From positions 1-7,417 of the forward strand of contig JAISFT010000198.1 of assembly GCA_031263435.1 (NCBI GenBank): 7,417 bases of DNA, in the 5' to 3' direction. Numbering within the stretch: position 1 is the stretch's first letter; every line of letters starts with the position of its first letter. Source of the DNA: Treponema sp. (GTDB lineage Bacteria > Spirochaetota > Spirochaetia > Treponematales > Breznakiellaceae). Both the position numbers and the translations under genes were made by a program. Positions 1 to 5,562 of the stretch are shown in pieces. The notes under the pieces were generated by a model, which was given only the letters and a program-made list of their open reading frames with translations, was not told the origin of the DNA and did no database searches.

Positions 1-358
1 AGTTGTTGGCCGTTTCCGGGTCCCTGCCGAAGCGGCTCCTGAAATAACGGCGGCCCGTAAGAACCTGCCGCACCAGGGATTCGCCTTTTGGTATATTTGC
101 ATCGGGCTGCAGAAACCACCCACCGATAATTTCCCACCTCCCCGCGGCCACAAAGGCCTTGATACGGGAAAAAAGAGGGGGGTCGTATTCTTCCGCCCAC
201 TGGTAGAGCAGGGCCTCGTTATGGCAGAAAATAAAATCGGGATACTCGTCAAGAAGGTCGGCGGCAGTCTTGAAAGTCGACAGGGCCACCCCCGCGCCTT
301 CGTCCCAGCGCCAGAGCCATACCGGATCGATGTGGGCATTACAAACAAGATACGTCAT
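1..358 (-). CDS. Alpha-mannosidase, glycoside hydrolase family 38 (N-terminal 119 residues, cut by window edge)
   Basis: This is the start of a GH38 retaining alpha-mannosidase, an enzyme that cleaves terminal alpha-mannosyl residues using a bound zinc ion. My translation begins MTYLVCNAHIDPVWLWRW. The HxD pair (H9, D11) matches the family's zinc ligands. The segment GGWFLQPDANIPKGES (79-94) matches the GH38 nucleophile motif, with D86 as the probable catalytic nucleophile. Residues 46-52 (HNEALLY) and 73-78 (GRWEII) are also typical. There is no signal peptide, so a cytoplasmic enzyme acting on imported substrate is likely. The start is supported by AGGAGG five bases upstream. Family members usually exceed 800 residues, so most of the gene lies beyond position 1. 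It follows the LacI-type gene on the same strand, 461 bp away, and appears to have its own promoter. Family assignment is firm; the substrate (free mannosides or glycan fragments) is unknown. Confidence 0.9.
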   Translation of the reverse strand, partial: MTYLVCNAHIDPVWLWRWDEGAGVALSTFKTAADLLDEYPDFIFCHNEALLYQWAEEYDPPLFSRIKAFVAAGRWEIIGGWFLQPDANIPKGESLVRQVLTGRRYFRSRFGRDPETANN

Positions 359-363
359 AGATT

Positions 364-387
364 CCTCCTAGCATTCGGATAATTATA
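364..387 (-). promoter_or_regulatory. Probable -10 element and ribosome binding site of the mannosidase gene
   Basis: On the minus strand a perfect TATAAT lies at 387-382 and an AGGAGG Shine-Dalgarno sequence at 369-364, five bases before the ATG at 358. Transcription would start near 375, giving a leader of roughly 17 bases. A second -10-like TATACT lies at 402-397. I found no good -35 at the right distance; the upstream sequence is A/T-rich. The ribosome binding site is clear. The promoter call is moderate. Confidence 0.55.
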
Positions 388-451
388 TTTCAGAATAGTA
401 TATTTTAAGAGATAAAACCAGCTTCCGTACCAGGATAATTTTTAAAAACCG

Positions 452-477
452 CCGGTATATAACCGGGATTAAACCCG
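452..477. repeat. Two overlapping short palindromes upstream of the mannosidase promoter
   Basis: CCGGT-ATATA-ACCGG (452-466) overlaps CGGG-ATTAAA-CCCG (464-477) by three bases. They lie about 65 to 95 bp upstream of the candidate -10 of the mannosidase gene. Size and position would suit a regulator-binding site. However, the centres lack the CG step usual in LacI-family operators, and I see no matching copy in the divergent region near 1900. Functional assignment is speculative. Confidence 0.35.
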
Positions 478-500
478 TGTATTTTAATATTAAGGGCGCA

Positions 501-543
501 TCCGTGTGCTGGCAAATGGCTTCGCCATTTGCCAACGCACGGA
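501..543. repeat. Stem-loop 1: 20-base arms, TTC loop
   Basis: The inner 11 bp pair perfectly: TGGCAAATGGC (510-520) with GCCATTTGCCA (524-534), around TTC at 521-523. The arms extend outward through TCCGTG (501-506) and CACGGA (538-543), with one G-T wobble and one mismatch near the junction. On the minus strand the loop reads GAA. Confidence 0.8.
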
Positions 544-549
544 CCGGGC

Positions 550-601
550 TATCCGCTCCAATCTTTTTTACCTGCGGTAAAAAAGTATTTCCGCTTCTAT
601 C
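550..601. repeat. Stem-loop 2 flanked by an imperfect 14-base direct repeat
   Basis: CTTTTTTACC (563-572) and GGTAAAAAAG (576-585) form a perfect 10-bp stem around TGC. On each side lies a related 14-mer: TATCCGCTCCAATC (550-563) and TTTCCGCTTCTATC (588-601), matching at 11 of 14 positions. This direct-repeat-flanked hairpin is the centre of the array. The flanks look more conserved than the stem, as expected if the stem is free to vary while keeping its pairing. Confidence 0.7.
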
Positions 602-611
602 CCTTGCGCGA

Positions 612-636
612 ACCAAAACCGCAAAGCGGTTTTGGT
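612..636. repeat. Stem-loop 3: perfect 11-bp stem, AAA loop
   Basis: ACCAAAACCGC (612-622) pairs perfectly with GCGGTTTTGGT (626-636) around AAA. It begins ten bases after the second flanking 14-mer and is separated from the next stem-loop by only two bases, so the two could stack coaxially in RNA. Confidence 0.75.
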
Positions 637-638
637 CA

Positions 639-678
639 GGCCAACTGGCTTGGTCATATTTGACCAAGCCAGTTGGCC
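639..678. repeat. Stem-loop 4: perfect 18-bp stem, TATT loop
   Basis: Bases 639-656 (GGCCAACTGGCTTGGTCA) pair without mismatch with 661-678 around TATT at 657-660. This is the strongest perfect palindrome in the window and could extrude as a cruciform or form an RNase III-type duplex in RNA. No T-run follows on either strand. Confidence 0.8.
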
Positions 679-819
679 CTTGCTGTGCAATACAGTTTTG
701 CGCCGGGGAGCCGGAGTCACATTTTCTTTGCTGCTCCGTGGTTTTTCCTAAAAAACAACAATTGCTTATCGGCGGTTTTAGTCTTGACTACCTACCGGCG
801 ACGCGCAAGGGCTTCCCCC
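679..819. other. Non-coding remainder between stem-loop array and regulator gene
   Basis: I see no gene here. It contains a weak A/T hairpin (GTTTTT at 741-746, AAAAAC at 751-756, CCTA loop) that might assist 3' end formation of the regulator mRNA. It also contains CGCGCAAGGG at 802-811, an exact inverted copy of CCCTTGCGCG at 601-610. A five-bp AAGGG/CCCTT stem (807-821) abuts the regulator stop codon but is too weak to call a terminator. Confidence 0.4.
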
Positions 820-1869
820 TTAGCGGTTTTTCCCCAGGCTCTTGTTCATTACCGAATCCCGTTCTACAAGTTCCACCCAGACAACGGTATGCTCGGTTTC
901 CCGGTTTTCATTTTCCGTCAGATCGATAAGCCGCTGGACGGCCTTCCTGCCCATGAGTTCCCGGTTGACGTGGATGGTTGTAAGTTTCGGCACTACCTTT
1001 TCTGCCATAGCGTTGTTGTCAAAGCCGACCACGGAAATATCCGCGGGTACCCGTATTCCCTTTTTCCTCAGGGCGTTGATCAGGACGATGGCCGCCATGT
1101 CGTTGGAACAAAAGAAGGCCTCCGGTAATGCCGCGCGGCGGTCAAGAATATCCGCCACCGCGGCGGTATCGCTTTTTATAACCAGGGGCTCAATGTTTCC
1201 GGTAATTGAATATTGGTTTGTGTAGGCTTCCCGGTCCCCGTATGTGATGATCCCCTCCTGGATGAGGGCTTCGAGGAAACCGTAGTACCTGTCTCTTACC
1301 GAATTGGTGTAAAACAGATCGCCGAAGTAACCGAGTTTTCTGAAGCCCGCACGGAGAAGGTGCCGGGCTGCGATAAATCCCCCCGAGCGGTTATCCGCAA
1401 GGACGCAGTTGATATGGTACTGCATGGGCAGATAATCGATGATGACGATATGGATGCCGAAGGGGAGGAGTTTTTCTACCAGTCTGTTGGAGATGGTTCC
1501 GATGATGATGATGCCCGAGACATAGTGCCGGGAGACGCAATCGGGAATATCCCGGCTTTCGTTGTTGAAGTAGTACAAGAGGGTATTGTAGCCGTTATCC
1601 CCGGCAGTCTTTGATACCGAAGACAGAATCAACTCATGGAAACTGCCGTGGGTGTACATCTCCTGGATCATGATACAAAAGGTATAATGTTCAAACAGCC
1701 GGCTTATGCGCGGCTTCTTTTCCAGATACCCCAGGGAATCGGCAAGCTCAAATATTTTAAGTCTTAGCCCTTCGCTTACGCCCTTGCGCTTGTTCAGGGC
1801 CAGGGATACGGCGTTGACCGATATTCCGAGCATCGTTGCTATGTCCTGCATGGAGGGTTTCTTTTTCAT
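820..1869 (-). CDS. LacI-family transcriptional regulator
   Basis: A 349-residue protein of the usual LacI/GalR length. The N-terminal helix-turn-helix spans about residues 7-28 (MQDIATMLGISVNAVSLALN), followed by GVSEGLRLKIFELADSLGY (30-48). Periplasmic-binding-protein-like effector motifs include ADNRSGG (158-164), FFCSNDMAA (252-260), VPADISVVGFDN (274-285) and TTIHVNRELMGRKA (297-310). It should bind operator DNA as a dimer and release or bind on sensing a sugar. Oddly, the segment after the DNA-binding domain (KKPRISRL, 51-58) lacks the usual hinge-helix pattern NxxARxL. The ATG at 1869 has only a weak GGGAAA upstream; no better in-frame start is seen. It is divergent from the transporter operon and upstream of the mannosidase gene, so local regulation of both is the natural inference. 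The effector is not identifiable. Confidence 0.92.
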   Translation of the reverse strand: MKKKPSMQDIATMLGISVNAVSLALNKRKGVSEGLRLKIFELADSLGYLEKKPRISRLFEHYTFCIMIQEMYTHGSFHELILSSVSKTAGDNGYNTLLYYFNNESRDIPDCVSRHYVSGIIIIGTISNRLVEKLLPFGIHIVIIDYLPMQYHINCVLADNRSGGFIAARHLLRAGFRKLGYFGDLFYTNSVRDRYYGFLEALIQEGIITYGDREAYTNQYSITGNIEPLVIKSDTAAVADILDRRAALPEAFFCSNDMAAIVLINALRKKGIRVPADISVVGFDNNAMAEKVVPKLTTIHVNRELMGRKAVQRLIDLTENENRETEHTVVWVELVERDSVMNKSLGKNR

Positions 1870-1878
1870 GGTTTTCCC

Positions 1879-1907
1879 AGTATGTCATGGGATCGCAGGT
1901 TTTTCAA
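1879..1907 (-). promoter_or_regulatory. Possible promoter of the LacI-type regulator gene
   Basis: On the minus strand TTGAAA (1907-1902) and CATACT (1884-1879) are separated by 17 bases, matching the sigma70 hexamers at 5 of 6 and 4 of 6 positions. The start point would fall within a few bases of the ATG, making the mRNA nearly leaderless, which lowers confidence. The -35 overlaps one arm of the inverted repeat at 1903-1923. Confidence 0.3.
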
Positions 1908-1923
1908 GTAAATAACGCTTGAA
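1903..1923. promoter_or_regulatory. Candidate operator: TTCAAG-N9-CTTGAA inverted repeat
   Basis: A perfect 6-bp inverted repeat with a 9-base spacer lies in the divergent region. It is 34-54 bases upstream of the regulator start codon and 27 bases upstream of the transporter -35. A smaller palindrome, TTGAA-T-TTCAA (about 1919-1929), overlaps its right arm. Position suits autoregulation and control of the operon. The site does not look like the classical CG-centred LacI-family operator, so the call is tentative. Confidence 0.35.
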
Positions 1924-1950
1924 TTTCAACCAAAATGCAGCTTTATTCTC

Positions 1951-1979
1951 TTGCCTTTCCCCGGGTATGGGTATATTAT
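1951..1979 (+). promoter_or_regulatory. Sigma70-like promoter of the transporter operon
   Basis: TTGCCT (1951-1956) and TATTAT (1974-1979) are separated by exactly 17 bases and match the consensus hexamers at 4 of 6 and 5 of 6 positions. An overlapping TATATT lies at 1972-1977. Transcription would start near 1986, leaving a leader of about 23 bases before the GTG at 2009, with a GGGGAGAAAGG ribosome binding region at 1997-2007. Confidence 0.6.
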
Positions 1980-2008
1980 GACGGATACTTTCCGCAGGGG
2001 AGAAAGGC

Positions 2009-2953
2009 GTGGCAAAGGGAAAAAAAGAAAGGACCTTTTTCCGGGAGATAATTCACAATCGTTACCTCTATCTTCTTACGCTGCCGGGTCTGCTTTTTTT
2101 TACGATCTTTAATTACCTGCCTATGGCGGGGCTCTACATCGCCTTTGTAAAATATACTCCCCTGGCGCCCTTCTTTGGGATAGGCAGCCCCTTTGTGGGT
2201 TTCCGCAACTTTGAATTCTTTTTTACTTCCCGAAGCTGGATATCAATAACGCTGAACACCCTTTATCTGAACAGCCTTTTCATTGTCTCCGGCCTGTTGG
2301 TGCAGATTATTCTGGCGGTTGCCCTGAACGAAATGACCATGCGGAGAACCAGGAAGGTGGTTCAGGCCTTCATGTTTTTGCCGAATTTTATTTCCTGGAC
2401 CGTCGTATCGGTCTTTTCGATTGCCCTGTTCTCCACCGACGAGGGAATTATTAACAGGTTTATTAAATTCGTGGGGGGGGGGGGGGGGGGGCTAAAATTT
2501 TACCCGCCCGCGGAGGTCTGGCCCGCCCTGCTGGTTATACTGAGGTTGTGGAAGGGCGCCGGTTTTGGGACCGTTATTTACCTTTCGACAATCACCGGTA
2601 TTGATCAGGAAATATACGAAGCCGCGATCATTGACGGCGCCGGCCGCCTGGGCCGTATCTGGCATATCACCATACCACTGCTGAAAACCACAACCGCCAT
2701 GCTTCTTATTTTGAGCATAGGCAGCATATTTTACGGCGATTTCGGCATGATATACGCCCTTATCGGCGATAATCCCATGCTCCGATCCACAACCGATATT
2801 ATCGACGTCTATGTTTACCGGGCCCTGCGGATAAACAACGATATTGGCATGTCTTCGGCGGTGGGGCTGTTCCAGTCCGTTATCGGTTTTATTACGGTTG
2901 TTACCGCCAATTATATTGTCAAAAAGCTTGATGCGGATTCCGCTCTGTTTTAG
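2009..2953 (+). CDS. lplB: Sugar ABC transporter permease, LplB type, containing a poly-G encoded glycine run
   Basis: A 314-residue inner-membrane permease of the carbohydrate-uptake importer family, usual length for LplB. About six membrane helices are visible (roughly 20-47, 84-108, 117-142, 170-195, 228-255, 285-303). The cytoplasmic ATPase-coupling (EAA) loop is EAAIIDGAGRLGRIWH (204-219), ending in the I-x-I-P-L pattern. GTG is chosen as start because it has a good purine-rich ribosome binding site and no in-frame ATG lies nearby; the next methionine is residue 39, inside helix 1. Residues 156-161 are six glycines encoded by an uninterrupted G run, in the loop after helix 3 where homologues usually carry a varied sequence. 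A one-base slip there would truncate the protein before the EAA loop. It is first in the operon; the next gene begins 12 bases after its stop. Confidence 0.93.
   Translation: MAKGKKERTFFREIIHNRYLYLLTLPGLLFFTIFNYLPMAGLYIAFVKYTPLAPFFGIGSPFVGFRNFEFFFTSRSWISITLNTLYLNSLFIVSGLLVQIILAVALNEMTMRRTRKVVQAFMFLPNFISWTVVSVFSIALFSTDEGIINRFIKFVGGGGGGLKFYPPAEVWPALLVILRLWKGAGFGTVIYLSTITGIDQEIYEAAIIDGAGRLGRIWHITIPLLKTTTAMLLILSIGSIFYGDFGMIYALIGDNPMLRSTTDIIDVYVYRALRINNDIGMSSAVGLFQSVIGFITVVTANYIVKKLDADSALF
2473..2491. repeat. Intragenic poly-G tract, 19 consecutive G
   Basis: The run starts at the third base of codon 155 (gtg) and continues through six ggg codons to 2491, followed by ctaaaa. With 19 G the frame is open. 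With 18 G the reading continues ggc-taa, stopping at 2493-2495 after 161 residues. With 20 G translation shifts and stops at the TGA at 2602-2604 after about 198 residues. Tracts of this length mutate by slipped-strand mispairing in bacteria, and poly-G tracts drive phase variation in treponemes. The tract length given could also be affected by sequencing error. Confidence 0.95.
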
Positions 2954-2965
2954 GAAGGGGGGTAT

Positions 2966-3868
2966 ATGAGGGGCAGCGGGCTGAATACGGCGGCGGATCG
3001 GGCGGTGGTAGTGGTATGCACCTGTCTTTGTATTTTCTTCGGTGTTTTCTGCATGATCCCCCTGTGGGTGGCCCTGGTGTCGTCTTTTACCAACGAGAAT
3101 ACCCTGATCCGCGAGGGCTACCGCCTCTGGATAAGTAATTTTGATTTGACCAGTTACCGCCTCATATTTACCGGCACCAACGATGTGGTAAACGCCTATG
3201 CCGTTACGATTATAACAACCATCGCCGGTGTTACCCTTACCCTGCTGCTCACTTCCTCCCTGGCCTATCCCCTTACGGTTCCGTCCCTTAAATACCGTAA
3301 CCGCATCGCCCTGTTCGCCTATGCCACCATGCTTTTTAACGGCGGACTGGTGCCCACCTATATTCTTATCAGCCGTTTTCTCCACATGCGGAACACCATC
3401 TGGGTCCTCATCGTGCCGGGCGCGCTGAACGCCTACAACATGTTTCTTATGCGGAATTTCTTTGCCGGTATTCCGGCCTCCCTTTCCGAATCGGCAAAGA
3501 TTGACGGCGCCACCGATATCAGGATTTACTGGTCGATTATCCTGCCCCTTGCCAAGCCGATTATGGCAACCATCGGCCTTTTTGCCGCCATGGGCTACTG
3601 GAACGAATGGTACCGGGTGCTTCTCTTTATTGACAGACGGGGACTCTTTACCTTGCAGTTCCTGATCATGCGGCTCCAGCAGCAGGTTGATTTTTTGACC
3701 TCGTCGCTGAATCCCGCGGCGCGGAGCGCCCTGAGCGCCGTAACGGTGCCCACCATCGGCATACGGCTTGCAACGGCGATGATCTCCATCGGCCCCATCG
3801 TTTTGCTGTACCCCCTGCTTCAAAGGTATTTTATCAAGGGCATCATGATAGGTTCGGTTAAGGGTTAA
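2966..3868 (+). CDS. lplC: Sugar ABC transporter permease, LplC/YtcP type
   Basis: A 300-residue second permease that would pair with the LplB-type protein in the inner membrane. Helices lie around 13-40, 75-103, 112-135, 143-165, 196-216 and 265-285. The coupling loop reads ESAKIDGATDIRIYWSIILP (175-194), followed by the family's GYWNEW (210-215). The C-terminus YPLLQRYFIKGIMIGSVKG (282-300) is a hallmark ending of this subfamily. The ATG is preceded by a very G-rich ribosome binding region (GGAAGGGGGG, 2953-2962) that overlaps the last base of the upstream stop codon, so the two permeases are probably translationally linked. No ATPase gene follows; family members usually share an unlinked ATPase. 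Confidence 0.94.
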   Translation: MRGSGLNTAADRAVVVVCTCLCIFFGVFCMIPLWVALVSSFTNENTLIREGYRLWISNFDLTSYRLIFTGTNDVVNAYAVTIITTIAGVTLTLLLTSSLAYPLTVPSLKYRNRIALFAYATMLFNGGLVPTYILISRFLHMRNTIWVLIVPGALNAYNMFLMRNFFAGIPASLSESAKIDGATDIRIYWSIILPLAKPIMATIGLFAAMGYWNEWYRVLLFIDRRGLFTLQFLIMRLQQQVDFLTSSLNPAARSALSAVTVPTIGIRLATAMISIGPIVLLYPLLQRYFIKGIMIGSVKG

Positions 3869-3870
3869 AA

Positions 3871-3900
3871 CAAACCGGCATGGTTCCGCCCTGCCGTTTG
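3871..3900 (+). promoter_or_regulatory. Stem-loop in the permease/binding-protein gap
   Basis: CAAACCGGCA (3871-3880) pairs with TGCCGTTTG (3892-3900) with a single bulged C and an 11-base loop. It is followed by TATATTTTTA. It lies two bases after the permease stop and just before the binding-protein ribosome binding site. A weak attenuator or an mRNA 3'-end stabiliser for the permease message would fit. The stem is modest, so strong termination is unlikely. Confidence 0.4.
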
Positions 3901-3925
3901 TATATTTTTACGGAGGTTTGCTATT

Positions 3926-5557
3926 ATGAAGAAAAGATTCTTTGGAAAAGCCGCCTGTATCGGCGCAGCATTACTGCTCGTAAGCACGGCGGTCTATGCC
4001 GGAGGCGCCAGGGCGGGAACCGCCAGGCCGACCACGCTGGAATTTCTTGCGCCCTCGCCGGTCTCTCAGGTTAATGATTTTGACGCGGTACTCAACGAGG
4101 TGTACCGGCAGACCGACAGCACCCTTAACATCAGGATCAACTATGTTTTTACGACCTTTGACGATATCGGCCAGAAGGTGTCCCTGAGAATTGCCGCGGG
4201 TGAACAGTTGGACGGCGCCTTTGTCGCCCAGTGGACCAATCCGAACATGATGCAGATGATCTCCCAGGGGCTGCTTACCAATCTGGACCCTTACTTTAAC
4301 AACGACGCGTATCCGGGTCTTAAACGGTACTTCCCCGCGGAATACCTTACGAACAACATGTTCACCGATGCGAAGAATGAAAACCACGTCTACGCAATTC
4401 CCTTTAGCAACAGCTACGGCGTGGGGGCAAACGCCTTCTATTACCGGAAGGATCTGGCGGATAAATACGGCATTGGGGAAATAGACAGCTATGACAAACT
4501 GATCCGGTTTTTCGAGGCCATAAAGCAGTATGAGCCCGGCATGGATCCCTTTTCGTTTGTAGGCTCCATCGACAGCTATGCCAGGACCTTTCTTTCGCTT
4601 TACCATACCCTGCCGAAAACTTCCGGGCATAACGATATCGAAATACCCGGTACCGGATGGGTTATTGTTGATGATAACGGCCTTGCCTATGCCGCCCGGC
4701 ACTTTATTCCCACCCTGGACCCCAAATTCCGCTCCCTCTTGAGGGGTCCCTACCGGGATGAAGATCCCCTGCTGGCCTATAAGCTTGCGCAGGAATGGTA
4801 CCAGAAGGGCTATTACGAGAAGGATATCCTCAACGAGCGGGACCACGAAGGGGAGTTTGTCGCGGGCAAGGCAGCGTCGTTTCCCAGGAGTCTTGATACC
4901 TATCCCTCTATCCTCGCCCGGTTCCAGGCTTCCCTTCCCAATGCGGAGCTGGGGACTTTTGTGATCTCCGATACGGTGCGTCTGCAGACGCTTAAAACAG
5001 AGGGGGTCGATTTTAAGGCCTGGAACTTCCTGGCGGTTCCCTCGACTTCCAGGAACGTGGATAAGGTCATGGGATTTATGGAATGGATCTTTGCCGACAG
5101 GGCCCATCACGATCTTCTTGAATACGGCATCGAAGGGAGGCACTGGGTAGCGGCCGGTGATGACAAATACGATTATCCCCCGGGAACAGACCCCGCGACC
5201 AACTACAATTTTTCCGGCTATCTTTTGACCTGGAACCCCCTGCTGAACCGCTATCCGGTTGCCATGCCCGATAGTATCGTCAACGCCCTTAAGAGGTCCG
5301 GTGACGCCGCGAATTTCTACAAACGTGTCGACGCGGGTTTTACCTTTGTTACCGATCCGGTTTCCACCGAGTTGGCGAAGATGAACGACCTGGCCGCCTA
5401 CGCGCGGGCTATCGGCAACGGGATTCCCACGGACCTTGACGCCGAAATTGTCCGGGTACAGAGGCTTTATGAAGAGGCGGGGATCGAAAGGGTCGCCGCC
5501 GAAATTGAACGGCAGTTCAACGTATTCCTGAGATCCAACCCCTACGAGGGGCAGTAG
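3926..5557 (+). CDS. Extracellular solute-binding protein of the sugar ABC transporter, LplA type
   Basis: A 543-residue binding protein that captures the sugar in the periplasm and delivers it to the two upstream permeases. The N-terminus MKKRFFGKAACIGAALLLVS is a signal sequence with a probable signal peptidase I site after VYA (residue 25, before GG). The only cysteine, C11, is inside the hydrophobic core rather than at a lipobox, so it is not lipidated, unlike the Gram-positive LplA lipoproteins. Family-like stretches include GLLTNLDPYFNNDAYPGL and HVYAIPFSNSYGVGANAFYY followed by RKDLADKYG. The C-terminal third (KVMGFMEWIFADRAHHDLLE, then GIEGRHWV) resembles the region seen in LplA/LipO-type proteins. 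GGAGG (3912-3916) lies nine bases before the ATG. It is last in the operon. The substrate is not evident; the neighbouring mannosidase hints at mannosides. Confidence 0.9.
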   Translation: MKKRFFGKAACIGAALLLVSTAVYAGGARAGTARPTTLEFLAPSPVSQVNDFDAVLNEVYRQTDSTLNIRINYVFTTFDDIGQKVSLRIAAGEQLDGAFVAQWTNPNMMQMISQGLLTNLDPYFNNDAYPGLKRYFPAEYLTNNMFTDAKNENHVYAIPFSNSYGVGANAFYYRKDLADKYGIGEIDSYDKLIRFFEAIKQYEPGMDPFSFVGSIDSYARTFLSLYHTLPKTSGHNDIEIPGTGWVIVDDNGLAYAARHFIPTLDPKFRSLLRGPYRDEDPLLAYKLAQEWYQKGYYEKDILNERDHEGEFVAGKAASFPRSLDTYPSILARFQASLPNAELGTFVISDTVRLQTLKTEGVDFKAWNFLAVPSTSRNVDKVMGFMEWIFADRAHHDLLEYGIEGRHWVAAGDDKYDYPPGTDPATNYNFSGYLLTWNPLLNRYPVAMPDSIVNALKRSGDAANFYKRVDAGFTFVTDPVSTELAKMNDLAAYARAIGNGIPTDLDAEIVRVQRLYEEAGIERVAAEIERQFNVFLRSNPYEGQ

Positions 5558-5562
5558 GACAG

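Larger units (their letters stand above)
501..678. other. Array of four consecutive stem-loops in the non-coding gap (359-819)
   Basis: About 180 bases hold four near-perfect inverted repeats in a row: 501-543, 563-585, 612-636 and 639-678. All have loops of only three or four bases, but their stems are unrelated in sequence. No convincing reading frame covers them: the open frames present run through both arms of the stems and lack ribosome binding sites. None is followed by a T-run on either strand, so they are not ordinary intrinsic terminators. Conserved tight-loop architecture with different stems suggests either a structured RNA or a composite intergenic palindromic element. The array lies downstream of the LacI-type gene and upstream of the mannosidase gene, so it would be transcribed if the regulator mRNA reads through. 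Confidence 0.65.

Noticed and set aside
383..667. A 94-codon open frame on the minus strand through the stem-loop array
   Set aside because: It reads through both arms of the palindromes, its ATG lies at the loop of stem-loop 4, and it has no ribosome binding site. It overlaps the mannosidase promoter and resembles no family I know.
501..678. CRISPR array
   Set aside because: There are no regularly spaced identical repeats; the units are palindromes with different sequences and no spacer structure.
501..678. Simple tandem intrinsic terminators for the regulator gene
   Set aside because: None of the four stems is followed by a T-run on the minus strand, and the number and arrangement exceed what a terminator needs.
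477..929. A 150-codon plus-strand frame from the stem-loop array into the regulator 3' end
   Set aside because: No ribosome binding site, crosses the palindromes, and overlaps the regulator antisense. Its composition follows the underlying repeats.
2456..2500. Poly-G tract as a frameshift that has broken the permease gene
   Set aside because: With 19 G the frame is intact from GTG to stop and all downstream family motifs are present, so the gene is not a pseudogene as given.
2492..3823. A 443-codon minus-strand open frame antisense to both permeases
   Set aside because: It ends right at the poly-G tract and mirrors the codon bias of the true permease genes. The product is rich in Gly, His, Lys and Gln with no recognisable motif.
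3971..5143. A 390-codon minus-strand open frame antisense to the binding protein
   Set aside because: A shadow of the well-supported binding-protein gene, with no ribosome binding site or domain signature.
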